Assembly: GCF_002014855.1 (NCBI RefSeq)
Contig: NZ_MUYV01000001.1
Span: 434,001-498,000, forward strand
Origin: Moraxella porci DSM 25326
GTDB taxonomy: Bacteria; Pseudomonadota; Gammaproteobacteria; Pseudomonadales; Moraxellaceae
DNA length: 64,000 nucleotides
Direction of reading: 5' to 3'
Under the pieces are notes generated by a model. The model did not search any database. It was given only the letters and a program-made list of their open reading frames with translations, and had not been told where the DNA came from. How positions within the stretch are numbered: the first letter of the stretch is position 1; every line of letters begins with the position of its first letter. The position numbers and the translations under genes are program-made. Below are positions 18,174 through 28,268 of the stretch, piece after piece.

Positions 18174-19574
18174 TCATTCATCCATATCATAATCTTCAGG
18201 CACATCGCCCGGCACCAGATCTTCAAATCGTACATATTCACCCAAGAATTTGAGTGGGACTTTGCCCCGCTCACCCTGACGGTTCTTGCCGATGATCAGC
18301 TCTGCTAAGTGCTTGATGTCGTCTTTATCTGGATAATAATAATGATGGCGATAGACAAATAAGATCAAGTCGGCATCCTGTTCGATCTGGCCTGATTCAC
18401 GAATGTCGGAGATCAGTGGGCGCTTATTTGGGCGTTCTTCGACTTTACGGTTCAGCTGTGACAGCGCCACCACAGGACAGTTTAATTCACGCGCCAATGC
18501 CTTCAAGCTGCGCGAGATTTCGCCCATTTCATTGACTTTATTATCGCCCATCCCTGGCACGCGCATCAGCTGCATGTAGTCGATAAGTACGAAGCCCAGC
18601 CCATCTGGATGGTTTTTGGCGATGCGGCGACATGTGGCGCGTACCTCCGATGGGCTTAGATCTGAGCGATCGTCGATATACAGATGCTTATCTTGGAGCA
18701 AAGTCACGCCATTCATAAACCGACCCCACTCATCTTCATTCATATCCGCTGACATGATGCGCCGCATGTCGATACTGCCCCATGCTGCCAACATACGCAT
18801 GGCGATGGACTCAGCTGGCATTTCCATCGAGAAAATCACCACCGACTTATTGGACATCAAAGCCGACTGAGCAAAATTCAGCGCCAGCGCCGTCTTACCC
18901 ATCGCAGGGCGCGCTGCCAGGATAATCAAGTTGCCATTTTGAAAACCCAGCGTTTTGTTATTTAGGCCGATAAATCCTGTATCCAGACCGACCAAGCCCT
19001 CTGGACGCAAGCGAATCTCATCGAGTTGAGTGACGACATTGGCCAGTACATCATCGATCCGCTGCGGCCCTGTTTTACTGGTGCCGCGCGCAAAGCTCTC
19101 ACCGATGCGAAAAATATCCGATTCGATGGTGTCTAAAATCTCAGTGACGCTTTGTTTTTTGGGATGATAAGCCAGATTGAGCATGTGGTTTGCCGAAGAA
19201 ATCAGCTGCCGATAGACAGACATTTCGCGGACTTTTTCAGCATAATTGATTAGATTAAAAAAATTGGCCGTGCTTTGGTTGATGGCGATCAAATATTCCT
19301 CACCGCCAGCAGCGGTCAGCTGCCCAACACGGCTAAGATAATCATGCACCATGATGCTGTCATAAGGCTCATTGACACGCGCCAGATGGCTGATGGCTTC
19401 AAAAATTCGCTTATGCCGCTCACCATAAAAATCCTCAGCGCTGATCAGATGCTCAATGTTGGCAAATGAGTCGTTAATACTCATCAATGATGCCAATAAA
19501 GAGCGCTCCATCTCGATATTATGGGGCGGCTGTAGGGTCAATAAGCTGTCGGGCTTTTCGGTGTGATTACTCAT
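18174..19574 (-). CDS. dnaB: Replicative DNA helicase DnaB
   Basis: 466 residues. The hexameric helicase unwinds DNA ahead of the replication fork. An N-terminal DnaG-interacting helical domain starts with LQPPHNIEMERSLLASLM, followed by a linker and a RecA-like ATPase domain. That domain has Walker A ARPAMGKTALAL (about residue 220), Walker B VLIDYMQLM, and an R-finger region near GEISRSLKALAREL. The C-terminus is acidic (VPGDVPEDYDMDE). No intein was found. It is divergent from pdxA. Confidence 0.96.
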   Translation of the reverse strand: MSNHTEKPDSLLTLQPPHNIEMERSLLASLMSINDSFANIEHLISAEDFYGERHKRIFEAISHLARVNEPYDSIMVHDYLSRVGQLTAAGGEEYLIAINQSTANFFNLINYAEKVREMSVYRQLISSANHMLNLAYHPKKQSVTEILDTIESDIFRIGESFARGTSKTGPQRIDDVLANVVTQLDEIRLRPEGLVGLDTGFIGLNNKTLGFQNGNLIILAARPAMGKTALALNFAQSALMSNKSVVIFSMEMPAESIAMRMLAAWGSIDMRRIMSADMNEDEWGRFMNGVTLLQDKHLYIDDRSDLSPSEVRATCRRIAKNHPDGLGFVLIDYMQLMRVPGMGDNKVNEMGEISRSLKALARELNCPVVALSQLNRKVEERPNKRPLISDIRESGQIEQDADLILFVYRHHYYYPDKDDIKHLAELIIGKNRQGERGKVPLKFLGEYVRFEDLVPGDVPEDYDMDE

Positions 19575-19736
19575 AAAAACTAACTAGCGTGGATGGCTAA
19601 AAAAGTACTTATCTGGCGATGGCCAAATAAGTAAATGGATAAAATTTGATTGGTAAAGCTTGGCAAAAATGCTAGAATTATTCTTTATTCATCTGCCAAA
19701 TTGTATCACAAAACCACCCCTAAAGGATACGCCAAA

Positions 19737-20837
19737 ATGACAGCATTTTTCGCAAAGTCTGCCAAAGCCGCACCACATCAAGCTTGCGATCAACTGCCAT
19801 ATCTGATCACCACGGGAGAGCCTGCTGGTATCGGCATGGACATTGTCATTGATATGCTGTGCCATCATCGCGATCAGCTGCCTGCGCCGCTGCTTATTTT
19901 GGCCGATTGCTTTGCTTTTGATGAGCGTGTTGCCATGCTAAGGGCAATTAACGCCCATCAGATGCCTGATTATGCAGTGATTGATGATTTGCCTGATAAT
20001 ATTGATAATATTGATAATCAATTTATCAAAAATAAACTATCTGGCACAGCACACTCTGTCATTATTTTGCACATACCTTGCACTGACAAAGTCGTTGCAG
20101 GTCAATTATCTGCGCGTAATGCCCCTATGGTCGAGCGGCAGCTACATCTGGCGCATGTTTTGGCATCAACAAAGCAAGTGGCTGCCATCATCACCGCACC
20201 CTTGCAAAAATCTGTGATGATTGATGGTGGTGTGCAGCTGGATAATGGTGATTTGTTCAGTGGGCATACCGAGTATTTTATGCATAAGGCAGGCTGTGAT
20301 AAGGTGGTGATGATGCTGGCCAATCGTGTCATGAAAGTGGCACTGGTCACGACACATCTACCGCTGCGCGCTGTGGCTGATGCCATCACTGCTGATGAAG
20401 TGGCGAGCACAGTCGCCATCACGCATCATGCCTTGACGCATCAGTTTGGCATCCCAAATCCCAAAATCCTAGTCTGCGGACTCAATCCACACGCAGGCGA
20501 GAGCGGTCATTTGGGTGATGAAGAAATCAACATCATCAATCCTGTCCTACAAAACTATCGTGATGACGACATGGATATCTCGCTTGCCATGCCTGCTGAT
20601 ACGCTGTTTACCCGCCATCATCTAGCGCACTGTGATGCGGTGATTGCCATGTATCATGATCAAGGCTTGGCACCGCTCAAATCGCACGGCTTTGGTGATA
20701 CGGTCAATATCACGCTTGGACTACCCTATGTGCGTACATCGGTGGATCATGGCACGGCACTCGATTTGGCAGGGACAGGGCAGGCGAGTAGCTCAAGTTT
20801 ATTACAGGCGATTGCTTATGCACTGATGATGAGTTGA
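19737..20837 (+). CDS. pdxA: 4-hydroxythreonine-4-phosphate dehydrogenase
   Basis: 366 residues from ATG 19737, preceded by AAAGGA; the frame opens earlier at 19650 without a ribosome site. PdxA oxidises 4-phosphohydroxy-threonine with NAD in pyridoxal-phosphate synthesis. The core begins PYLITTGEPAGIG. Zinc-ligand regions are in SGHTEYF and around VMKVALVTTHLPLRAV, and GLNPHAGESGHLG, MYHDQGLAPLKSHGF and TSVDHGTALDLAGTG are all family signatures. The first 25 residues, up to QACDQL, are an extension of uncertain value. rsmA follows after 205 bases. Confidence 0.94.
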   Translation: MTAFFAKSAKAAPHQACDQLPYLITTGEPAGIGMDIVIDMLCHHRDQLPAPLLILADCFAFDERVAMLRAINAHQMPDYAVIDDLPDNIDNIDNQFIKNKLSGTAHSVIILHIPCTDKVVAGQLSARNAPMVERQLHLAHVLASTKQVAAIITAPLQKSVMIDGGVQLDNGDLFSGHTEYFMHKAGCDKVVMMLANRVMKVALVTTHLPLRAVADAITADEVASTVAITHHALTHQFGIPNPKILVCGLNPHAGESGHLGDEEINIINPVLQNYRDDDMDISLAMPADTLFTRHHLAHCDAVIAMYHDQGLAPLKSHGFGDTVNITLGLPYVRTSVDHGTALDLAGTGQASSSSLLQAIAYALMMS

Positions 20838-21042
20838 TGTCAAATCAGCTGTGTAGCATTCTCACTCCATACCACAGCTGAATCTAAAGTCACAAACCAA
20901 GCCAAAAAACCAAAAAAGTGTGGGACATAAGCATACATATAACCAACAGATATCCGATACTTTACCACCAAAAAATCCCCAAAAACCCATCAAATCATGG
21001 TATGATAAACGGTTAATTTTGCGATTAGATAAGTTAGAATTT

Positions 21043-21888
21043 ATGCACATTATTCCAAAATCCCCACAGCAAGCCAAGCACGCACCCCGCAAGCGTTTTG
21101 GGCAAAATTTCTTGCATGACACCAATGTCATTGCCCAAATTGTCACATCGATTCGCCTTGATAAAGCGGATAATCTGCTTGAGATTGGGCCGGGGCTAGG
21201 TGCACTGACCGAGCCACTACTTGCCGAAGTTGATGGGATGACGGTCATTGAGCTTGACCGTGATTTGGCAGCTCAGCTGAAGATTAATATCGGTGCCAAT
21301 AGCCATCCTGATTTTACCATCATCAATGACAACGCCATGCACATCGACTATCGTGCCTTGGCTGAGCAAGTGGGCAAGGGTGCGTTTCGTGTGGTGGGAA
21401 ATTTGCCTTATAACATCTCGACGCCGATTTTGTTTCGCTTGCTTGAGTTTAGTGATGTCATCAAAGATATGCACTTTATGCTCCAAAAAGAAGTCGTTGA
21501 TCGCATCACCGCCGAACCAAACACCAAAGCATACGGCAGATTGTCGGTGATTATGCAGTATTATTGCCAATCAGAGTATCTACTGACTGTGCCAAAAGGG
21601 GCGTTCAATCCACCGCCTAAAGTGACCAGTGCAGTGTTTCGTCTGATTCCATATGCCATCAAGCCAATTACTGCTCGTGATGAGAGGGTCTTTGAGCTGG
21701 TTGTGCGTGAAGCGTTTAATCATCGTCGTAAGACTTTGCGTGCGATTTTTAAGGCAAATGCATTATTGCCGACTTTGGATGAAGCGGATTTTGAAGCAGT
21801 GGGCATCAATCCGCAGGCTCGCCCTGAGACCTTGAGCGTATCAGAATTTGTTTCGTTAGCGGATTTGATTGTCAATAAAAAAGCTTAA
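21043..21888 (+). CDS. rsmA: 16S rRNA dimethyladenosine transferase (KsgA)
   Basis: 281 residues from ATG 21043. The frame is open from 20920, but the conserved amino terminus ([14 protein letters not shown]) fits the later start. It dimethylates two adjacent adenosines in the 3' hairpin of 16S rRNA during small-subunit assembly. The SAM-binding loop [14 protein letters not shown] and the catalytic motif [13 protein letters not shown] are present, as is [12 protein letters not shown] in the C-terminal domain. The pdxA-rsmA-apaH order is the well-known conserved gene cluster. Confidence 0.95.
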   Translation: MHIIPKSPQQAKHAPRKRFGQNFLHDTNVIAQIVTSIRLDKADNLLEIGPGLGALTEPLLAEVDGMTVIELDRDLAAQLKINIGANSHPDFTIINDNAMHIDYRALAEQVGKGAFRVVGNLPYNISTPILFRLLEFSDVIKDMHFMLQKEVVDRITAEPNTKAYGRLSVIMQYYCQSEYLLTVPKGAFNPPPKVTSAVFRLIPYAIKPITARDERVFELVVREAFNHRRKTLRAIFKANALLPTLDEADFEAVGINPQARPETLSVSEFVSLADLIVNKKA

Positions 21889-21934
21889 TGCATGATATAT
21901 TTGATTTGAAAACTGGTTATAATTATTTAGCTGT

Positions 21935-22768
21935 ATGAAAAAATATAAAACCAAAAACTATCGTCATGAGTATGTGATCGGTGATTTGCAAGGCTGTTTT
22001 GGCGCGTTCAATCAGCTGCTTGATGTGCTGGATTTTGATGAAACTCAAGATAAGATTTGGCTGGCTGGCGACATCGTGGCGCGGGGTGAAGATTCTTTAT
22101 CCACCTTGCGTGAAGTCAAGCGACTCTCTGACATTGGTGCGTTGACCACCGTACTTGGCAATCATGATATCACCTTGATTGCTACTTGGCGAGGGGTGAT
22201 GAATCCCAAGCCAAAAGATAAAACGGCAGCGATTTTTGAGGCGCCTGATTGTGATGAATTGCTTAACTGGCTCCGCAAACAGCCGCTATTGGTTTATCCA
22301 GATCATCGCACAGTGCTGACCCATGCAGGCATCCCACCAAATTGGAGCATCAAAGAAGCCAAAGGCTACGCCAAAGAGCTTGAAAAACAGCTTGGCGGCA
22401 GTCTAAAACAGCTCGATCGCCTACTGCCCAATCTATACAGCAAAAAATCGGATGAATGGTCAGATAAGCTCAATGGCTATAAGCGAATGCGTGCCATTGC
22501 CAACTACTTTACTCGGATGCGACTGTGCACAGCATCAGGTTTGCTTGAGTTTTCGTTTAAAGAGACGCTTGATGATGAGATGCCATTGGACTTTCGCCCT
22601 TGGTTTGAGTGGTTTGTGGTGCGTGAGCGACGGATTCTTTTTGGGCACTGGGCAGCGCTCAAAGCACAAGTTGCCACCAAAAATGTCCGCTCGCTCGATG
22701 GTGGCTGCGTGTGGGGTGGTAAGCTTGTGGCGTATCGGCTGGCAGATGGTGCGGTGATCGCGATCTGA
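21935..22768 (+). CDS. apaH: Symmetrical bis(5'-nucleosyl)-tetraphosphatase
   Basis: 277 residues. ApaH hydrolyses Ap4A to two ADP and can remove Np4 caps from RNA. It is a metallophosphoesterase with the motifs VIGDLQGCF (about residues 15-23), WLAGDIVARGEDS (the usual GDxVxRG) and LGNHDITLIA. A C-terminal histidine appears in ILFGHWAALKAQ, followed by LDGGCVWGGKLVAYRL. It lies 46 bases after rsmA. No clear Shine-Dalgarno precedes ATG 21935, so the exact start is less certain than the identity. Confidence 0.94.
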   Translation: MKKYKTKNYRHEYVIGDLQGCFGAFNQLLDVLDFDETQDKIWLAGDIVARGEDSLSTLREVKRLSDIGALTTVLGNHDITLIATWRGVMNPKPKDKTAAIFEAPDCDELLNWLRKQPLLVYPDHRTVLTHAGIPPNWSIKEAKGYAKELEKQLGGSLKQLDRLLPNLYSKKSDEWSDKLNGYKRMRAIANYFTRMRLCTASGLLEFSFKETLDDEMPLDFRPWFEWFVVRERRILFGHWAALKAQVATKNVRSLDGGCVWGGKLVAYRLADGAVIAI

Positions 22769-22913
22769 TCTGGTCAAGTCACATGATGGCTTGCAACTGC
22801 CATAAAATTTGCATTATAATCCATCAATGTTGTGGCAGCATCCATCGAAACACTGCGGCAAATTTGATATTTTTCTTTATAACACTGATTTTTAACAACA
22901 CTAAGGATGAGTT

Positions 22914-24116
22914 ATGACTGTAATTGCAATGAAAGATCTGGACTTGGCAGGCAAACGCGTGTTGATTCGTGAAGATCTAAATGTGCCGATCAAAGATGGT
23001 GTCATCACCAGTGATGTGCGCCTACAAGCAGCACTGCCGACGCTTAAAGATGCGCTGGCACAAGGCGCTGCTGTGCTTGTGGCGTCGCATTTGGGTCGTC
23101 CTAGCGAGGGTGAATTTGATGAAAAATATTCACTGGCACCTGTAGCGGCATATTTGGATGAGCATTTGGATGCACCTGTACGCTTTGAAAAAGACTATCT
23201 AAATGGTGTCGAAGTAGCGCCTGGTGAGCTTGTTTTACTTGAAAATGTGCGCTTTAATGTTGGCGAAAAGAAAAATTCTGATAAGCTTTCTGAACAATAT
23301 GCCAATCTGTGCGATGTCTTTGTGATGGATGCCTTTGGTACCGCTCACCGCGCCCAAGCATCCACCGAAGGGGTGATCCGCGCTGCCGCAGCCCAAGGCA
23401 AAGCAGTGTGTTCGGGCAATCTATTGACCGATGAGCTGACCGCTCTGTCTCGTGCGCTTAACAATCCTGCAGCGCCAGTTGTGGCGATCGTTGGTGGCTC
23501 AAAAGTCTCCACCAAGCTGGATGTATTATTAAGTCTGGCTGATAAATGCGATAGTATCGTCGTTGGTGGCGGTATTGCCAATACTTTTTTAGCAGCCACA
23601 GGCGTAAATGTCGGCGCTTCATTGCATGAGCCTGATTTGATCGACACTGCCAAAGAAATTATGGCCAAAACTCAGATTTTGCTGCCATCAGAAGTGGTGG
23701 TCGCTGACAAATCTCAAATTGATTTTGATGATTTTTTGGGTTCGCTTGCCAAGGCAGATGCGGTGGTCAAATCGGTCGATGACATCGCTGATAATGAGAT
23801 GATTTTGGATGTCTCAAAAGACAGCGCTCAAAAAATCGCAGAACACATCAAAGCGGCTGCTACCATCCTATGGAATGGTCCTGTGGGTGTGTTTGAGGTG
23901 GATCAATTTGGCACAGGCACTCAGATTTTGTCACAAGCGGTCAAAGACAGCGCAGGTTTTAGTATCGCAGGCGGCGGTGATACATTGGCAGCCATTGACA
24001 AATATCAAGTGGCTGATGATGTCAGCTATCTATCAACTGGCGGTGGTGCCTTCCTTGAGTTTGTTGAGGGCAAGACACTGCCAGCCATTGCCGCGCTTGA
24101 GGCTGCCGCAAAATAA
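22914..24116 (+). CDS. pgk: Phosphoglycerate kinase
   Basis: 400 residues with AAGGA before the start. It transfers phosphate between 1,3-bisphosphoglycerate and ADP in glycolysis/gluconeogenesis. The N-terminal substrate loop is [14 protein letters not shown], with SHLGRP near residue 60, [12 protein letters not shown] near 140 and [14 protein letters not shown] near 190. The nucleotide-domain motifs WNGPVGVFE and GGGDTLAAI are near the end. The next genes on this strand are a small lipoprotein and class II aldolase, so two glycolytic/gluconeogenic genes are close together. Confidence 0.96.
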   Translation: MTVIAMKDLDLAGKRVLIREDLNVPIKDGVITSDVRLQAALPTLKDALAQGAAVLVASHLGRPSEGEFDEKYSLAPVAAYLDEHLDAPVRFEKDYLNGVEVAPGELVLLENVRFNVGEKKNSDKLSEQYANLCDVFVMDAFGTAHRAQASTEGVIRAAAAQGKAVCSGNLLTDELTALSRALNNPAAPVVAIVGGSKVSTKLDVLLSLADKCDSIVVGGGIANTFLAATGVNVGASLHEPDLIDTAKEIMAKTQILLPSEVVVADKSQIDFDDFLGSLAKADAVVKSVDDIADNEMILDVSKDSAQKIAEHIKAAATILWNGPVGVFEVDQFGTGTQILSQAVKDSAGFSIAGGGDTLAAIDKYQVADDVSYLSTGGGAFLEFVEGKTLPAIAALEAAAK

Positions 24117-24329
24117 GTTTTTTTGATGGCTTGGGCGGGTGATTTATCTGTGGTTAGCAAGCTTAAGCCATCTTGCAACATGGCTTTATTTAGATTAAGG
24201 CTTTGTTACTTTTTGTTGCATTTTTCGATTATCTCTTGTCAAACGGCCTTTAGATGGCTAAACTAAAGGCATTAGATCGATAAGTATATCGAGAAATTTT
24301 TTTAGGCACATCATAAGAGAGAATAACAG

Positions 24330-24620
24330 ATGAAAAAGATTCTACCAGCCGTTGTTTTTGCTGCTATGCTTGCCGCTTGCAGTCAGCAAACTCAAGATTC
24401 TGCCAGTCAAACTGTCGAATCTGCAGCAGCCGACACCAAGGCCAACACCGAGCAAGTCGCTCGTGAAGCTGAAGCCGCTGCACAAGCAGGCAGCAATGCA
24501 GTTGAAAATGCCGCTGAAACCGCGTCAGAGGCTGCCAAGAGCATCGGCGCTGCCGTTACCGAAGCTGCGGGCAATGACAACTCAGCCGAAGCACGCGCCC
24601 CAGAAGATCAGCAATACTGA
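24330..24620 (+). CDS. Small alanine-rich lipoprotein
   Basis: 96 residues. The signal peptide PAVVFAAMLAAC ends in a lipobox cysteine at about residue 17. The mature part is almost entirely Ala, Glu, Ser, Thr and Gln (EQVAREAEAAAQAGSNAVEN), which predicts a long amphipathic helix. The 213-base gap before it carries an imperfect hairpin (AAGCCAT...ATGGCTT, about 24162-24189). It resembles small alanine-rich lipoproteins of Acinetobacter and Moraxella by composition, but I do not know a function. A strong terminator follows 17 bases after the stop. Confidence 0.75.
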   Translation: MKKILPAVVFAAMLAACSQQTQDSASQTVESAAADTKANTEQVAREAEAAAQAGSNAVENAAETASEAAKSIGAAVTEAAGNDNSAEARAPEDQQY

Positions 24621-24636
24621 TCAATAAGCTGTCCAG

Positions 24637-24663
24637 AAGCCGACACCGTGTCGGCTTTTTTAT
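24637..24663 (+). terminator. Rho-independent terminator after the alanine-rich lipoprotein gene
   Basis: Stem AAGCCGACAC / GTGTCGGCTT with a two-base loop and a T-tract. It isolates the lipoprotein gene from fba, which has its own upstream region. Confidence 0.9.
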
Positions 24664-24742
24664 TATTTTGGGGTGTGTAAAATCGGCATTTATGGTATAA
24701 TCATGCTTATTTATACCATCACTCATCAAATGGAGAAATTAC

Positions 24743-25780
24743 ATGGCACTGGTATCACTGCGCCAATTACTTGACCATGCTGGCGAACACGCTTATGGCT
24801 TGCCTGCTTTTAATGTCAATAACTTAGAACAGATGCGCGCCATCATGATGGCAGCGGACAAGACAGATTCACCTGTGATCGTACAGGCATCAGCAGGTGC
24901 TCGCAAATATGCTGGTGCACCATTTTTGCGTCATCTAATCCTATCGGCCATCGAAGAGTGGCCACACATCCCTGTGGTAATGCACCAAGATCATGGCACA
25001 AGCCCAGCAGTGTGCCAGCGTTCCATTCAGCTTGGCTTTAGCTCGGTAATGATGGATGGCTCGCTCAAAGAAGACGGCAAAACCCCAGCGGATTATGACT
25101 ACAATGTTCGCGTGACTCGTGAAGTCGTCAAGATGGCACATGCGTGCGGCGTGTCTGTCGAAGGTGAAATCGGCTGTCTAGGTAGCCTAGAAACTGGCAT
25201 GGCAGGCGAAGAAGATGGCGTGGGTGCTGAAGGCGTCCTTGACCACAGCCAGCTATTGACTTCGGTCGAAGAAGCTCGCCAATTCGTTGCTGACACCAAT
25301 GTTGATGCTTTGGCCATCGCAGTAGGTACATCACATGGTGCGTACAAATTCACTCGTCCACCGACAGGTGATATCCTAGCGATCGACCGCATCAAAGAAA
25401 TTCACGAAGCGCTGCCAAATACTCACCTTGTCATGCATGGCTCAAGCTCAGTGCCGCAAGAGTGGCTAAAAATCATCAACGACAATGGCGGTAACATCGG
25501 TGAGACCTATGGCGTGCCAGTTGAGCAGCTTGTCGATGCCATCAAGCATGGTGTGCGCAAGATCAACATTGATACCGATTTGCGTCTGGCATCTACCGGT
25601 GCGATTCGTAAATTCATGACTGAGCATCCAGCTGAGTTTGACCCACGCAAATACTTGGCAGCATCAATGAAAGCGATGGAGGAGATCTGCGTGGCTCGTT
25701 ATGAGGCATTTGGTGCGGCAGGCAATGCCAGCAAGATTCGCCCGATTAGCCTAGAGAAAATGGTAGAATATTACCAATGA
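24743..25780 (+). CDS. fba: Fructose-bisphosphate aldolase, class II
   Basis: 345 residues, full length for the long class II (Calvin-type) aldolases. This zinc enzyme cleaves or forms fructose 1,6-bisphosphate. Zinc ligands and substrate residues are in [12 protein letters not shown] (about residue 80), [11 protein letters not shown] (about 140), [11 protein letters not shown] and [10 protein letters not shown]. The phosphate-binding NIDTDLRLA is near residue 270. The gene has GGAG before ATG. Its stop overlaps the ruvA start as ATGA (25777-25780), an unusual pairing of a central-metabolism gene with a recombination gene. Confidence 0.96.
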   Translation: MALVSLRQLLDHAGEHAYGLPAFNVNNLEQMRAIMMAADKTDSPVIVQASAGARKYAGAPFLRHLILSAIEEWPHIPVVMHQDHGTSPAVCQRSIQLGFSSVMMDGSLKEDGKTPADYDYNVRVTREVVKMAHACGVSVEGEIGCLGSLETGMAGEEDGVGAEGVLDHSQLLTSVEEARQFVADTNVDALAIAVGTSHGAYKFTRPPTGDILAIDRIKEIHEALPNTHLVMHGSSSVPQEWLKIINDNGGNIGETYGVPVEQLVDAIKHGVRKINIDTDLRLASTGAIRKFMTEHPAEFDPRKYLAASMKAMEEICVARYEAFGAAGNASKIRPISLEKMVEYYQ

Positions 25781-26394
25781 TTGGTATGATTACAGGGCAG
25801 GTGCAGTCATTGAATGCACCTGTCGCCTGCGTGATGACAGCTGGCGGTGTGGGCTATGAGATTGAGCTGCCCATACCGTCATTTTGTCAGCTGGCATTGG
25901 GCAATACCGTGACCATTCATACACATTTGGTGGTACGCGAAGATGCGCACAGCTTATTTGGCTTTATTGATAAACCAGATCGGGATGTGTTTCGCAAACT
26001 CATTAAAATTAACGGTGTTGGTGCTAAGATGGCGGCGGCGATGCTATCGACATTGACTGCAGCTGAGATCAAGCGCGCTGTGGATCAGGACAATGATGTG
26101 GCCTTGGTGCGCGTGCCTGGAATTGGCAAAAAGACTGCCCAACGCATCATTTTGGACTTAAAAGGCAAATTGCAAGAGTTTGGCAGCGATGAGATGATCG
26201 GTGTTGATGGGTTATTTGTAGAAGATGGCTTTGATAACAGCATGCAGATGATCGCTGAAGTTGAGAGTGCTTTGATTCATTTGGGCTATAAAGAAAAAGA
26301 AGCCCAAGCCGCCATCAAAGCTACACAGTCAGATCAGATCACAAACACATCCGATCTGCTCAAGGCGGCACTGCGCCAACTATCTGGATTTTAA
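25777..26394 (+). CDS. ruvA: Holliday junction branch-migration protein RuvA
   Basis: 205 residues. RuvA binds four-way junctions as a tetramer and loads the RuvB motor. Domain I (OB fold) starts [12 protein letters not shown]. Domain II carries two helix-hairpin-helix motifs ([14 protein letters not shown] near residue 75 and [12 protein letters not shown] near 110). Domain III ([20 protein letters not shown], about 165) contacts RuvB. It is coupled to fba by a four-base overlap, while ruvB and ruvC are not in the window. A hairpin follows the stop. Confidence 0.95.
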   Translation: MIGMITGQVQSLNAPVACVMTAGGVGYEIELPIPSFCQLALGNTVTIHTHLVVREDAHSLFGFIDKPDRDVFRKLIKINGVGAKMAAAMLSTLTAAEIKRAVDQDNDVALVRVPGIGKKTAQRIILDLKGKLQEFGSDEMIGVDGLFVEDGFDNSMQMIAEVESALIHLGYKEKEAQAAIKATQSDQITNTSDLLKAALRQLSGF

Positions 26395-26410
26395 TCAACT
26401 ACTTGCATTA

Positions 26411-26444
26411 TTCATGCCTCAGGCGAACAGCTTGGGGCATGAAT
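26411..26444 (+). terminator. Probable terminator after ruvA
   Basis: An imperfect stem, TTCATGCCTCAGG with CTTGGGGCATGAA, is followed by TTTATTTT. It ends the fba-ruvA unit before the convergent LysR gene. Confidence 0.7.
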
Positions 26445-26501
26445 TTATTTTGCTATGATAGATAAAACGATGACTCTGATAAAGTCTTAAATAAAATTTG
26501 G

Positions 26502-27374
26502 TTATTCATTGATCGACAGCATCGATAACAGCGCTTGCATGCTGGCTGAACGAGTCAGATTGGGATTGGTCACCAAACCCAAATGGCGCTGCAGTTCGAT
26601 GTTTTCAGCCATATCAATCTTAATCAAATCCTGATTAATCAAAGTCTCTGGCAGCACTGACCACCCAAGACCAACTGACACGAGCATACGGATCGACTCC
26701 AGCGGATTGGTGCTCATCGTTGCATATGGGCGCAGATTGTGCTTGGCAAACTCCGCCAGCGTGATCTGACTGGTAAAGGTATTGGCAGCGGGTAAGATGG
26801 CAGGGTAATGAGCCAGCTGCAAAAGGCTAACCTTGGATTTTTGGGCAAGTGAGCTTAGCGTACCTGTCACAAAATACAGCGGATCACTCCACAAGGTGTG
26901 ATAATTTAGTCTGCGGTCAAAGGTAGGCGGCAGGGTCAAAAAAGCCAATGAAATTTCACCCTCCAGTACCGCCTTATGCGCCTCTTCAGAATCGACAAAA
27001 CGCACCTCAAGCTGTACAGCAGGATAAGTCTGAATAAAGCGTCTGAGCACGGGTGCTAAGTGATGCAATCCGATATGATGACTTGTCCCGATAACTAGTC
27101 GTCCCGATGCCACTTCTTTGGCATGCTGAAGACTGGCTTTACATGCTTCATAGTCATCGAGCCATCGACGCACAAAGGGCAGCAGCTCATGCGCAGAAGC
27201 TGTTGGGATGATACTGCGACCGACGGTGTCAAACAGCACTGCACCAAACTCATCTTCAAGGTTTTTGATGCGTTTGCTGACAGCAGGCTGTGTGATGTAC
27301 AATTTCTCGGCAGCACCCGAGATACTGCCTGTTTGCATGACTGCCACAAAAGTGGCCAAGTTGGTCGTATTCAT
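26502..27374 (-). CDS. LysR-family transcriptional regulator
   Basis: 290 residues. The N-terminal winged helix-turn-helix reads TGSISGAAEKLYITQPAVSKRIKNLE with the following DEFGAVLFDTVGR. The C-terminal domain is a two-lobe effector-binding fold (SGRLVIGTSHHIGLHHLAP, MLVSVGLGWSVLPETL). LysR genes close to leuC are common in gamma-proteobacteria, so this could control leuCDB about 900 bases away. A small membrane-protein gene intervenes and the effector is not evident. It is transcribed away from leuC. Confidence 0.9.
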   Translation of the reverse strand: MNTTNLATFVAVMQTGSISGAAEKLYITQPAVSKRIKNLEDEFGAVLFDTVGRSIIPTASAHELLPFVRRWLDDYEACKASLQHAKEVASGRLVIGTSHHIGLHHLAPVLRRFIQTYPAVQLEVRFVDSEEAHKAVLEGEISLAFLTLPPTFDRRLNYHTLWSDPLYFVTGTLSSLAQKSKVSLLQLAHYPAILPAANTFTSQITLAEFAKHNLRPYATMSTNPLESIRMLVSVGLGWSVLPETLINQDLIKIDMAENIELQRHLGLVTNPNLTRSASMQALLSMLSINE

Positions 27375-27503
27375 CGCGTCCGTCCGATATGATGATGGTG
27401 GGCATGATGCGCATATTGCATCTAGGTTGTGATAGCTTAATGTATTCCAAAAAGTTTTTCAACCTAAATTTTTAGGAATGCGTAATTTACCCATATTGAA
27501 ACA

Positions 27504-27806
27504 TCATTCGTTATAAAACTCATTGGCCTTATACAATAGCATCAACAGCGCAGAATAACAAAAGATACTGATCAAGCATAGCACCAAGAAAGTCAAGCTG
27601 CTTTTATCAGCGACGGCATGCGCAAAAGGATTGTAGATCGAGCCTTCACCCCAGAACATCCAATTAATCAAGATCTGGCACAAAAATCCCACCACACACA
27701 AAATGGTAATCACTCTCTCGCTTCGGATGCCTGTGCGGCGCACGATGAACAGCCCAATGACCAAAATCAATAAAAACATCGCAATAGAAATGCCATAAAT
27801 CGCCAT
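27504..27806 (-). CDS. Small inner-membrane protein of unknown function
   Basis: 100 residues with three predicted membrane helices: IAMFLLILVIGLFIV (about 7-22), VITILCVVGFLCQILINWMF (about 33-52) and FLVLCLISIFCYSALLMLLY (about 73-92). A short basic loop RRTGIRSER follows the first helix. I recognise no family. It lies 129 bases upstream of the LysR gene on the same strand and may be co-transcribed. The upstream neighbour is the AT-rich leader of leuC. Confidence 0.65.
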   Translation of the reverse strand: MAIYGISIAMFLLILVIGLFIVRRTGIRSERVITILCVVGFLCQILINWMFWGEGSIYNPFAHAVADKSSLTFLVLCLISIFCYSALLMLLYKANEFYNE

Positions 27807-28268
27807 ACAAACACTCCGTGATAAAGATCTATAAGATCTTTGGTTAAATCAATATCATAACAGCGGCCATATATTGTTTCAGGTCGCCATCAGCTTAACT
27901 GTATTAAAGTCAATGTCAAAAAAGCTTGGCATTATTTTTCAACTTTAATTATGCATCATAATGTAATACAATTTTACAAATTGTACAATATCTGGTTACT
28001 CGGTTTTCTAAAGTTTGATCAAGATTGGGCTTATTATTCCTATAAGTTATCAATTTTATAAAAAATATAAATTATTATTATGAATTTATTTTTGCTATAA
28101 TTACACATATCTATTAAACTATGGCTAATCGAACAGGGCGATACTTCACCACGCACCATCATGAACGGACGATTGGGAAGTGCTTTTGTTTTATGGTATA
28201 ATGATTATGCCAAATTAGTATAGATTGTTTAATAATTTTAAATTTACCCAACCATTTAGGAGTATAAA
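27807..28268. other. AT-rich upstream region of leuC
   Basis: About 460 bases, clearly richer in A+T than the flanking core genes. It has ACAATTTTACAAATTGT (27968-27984), similar to an element before the 11127 lipoprotein gene, and TATAAT near 28197 that could be the leuC -10 box. The ribosome site AGGAG is at 28258-28262. A 26-codon ORF (28121-28201) has no leucine codons, so it does not look like a leader peptide. This may be the left edge of an acquired block. Confidence 0.45.

Noticed and set aside
28121-28201. 26-codon ORF before leuC as a leucine leader peptide
   Set aside because: It contains no leucine codons and no attenuator hairpin follows, so it does not fit transcription attenuation.
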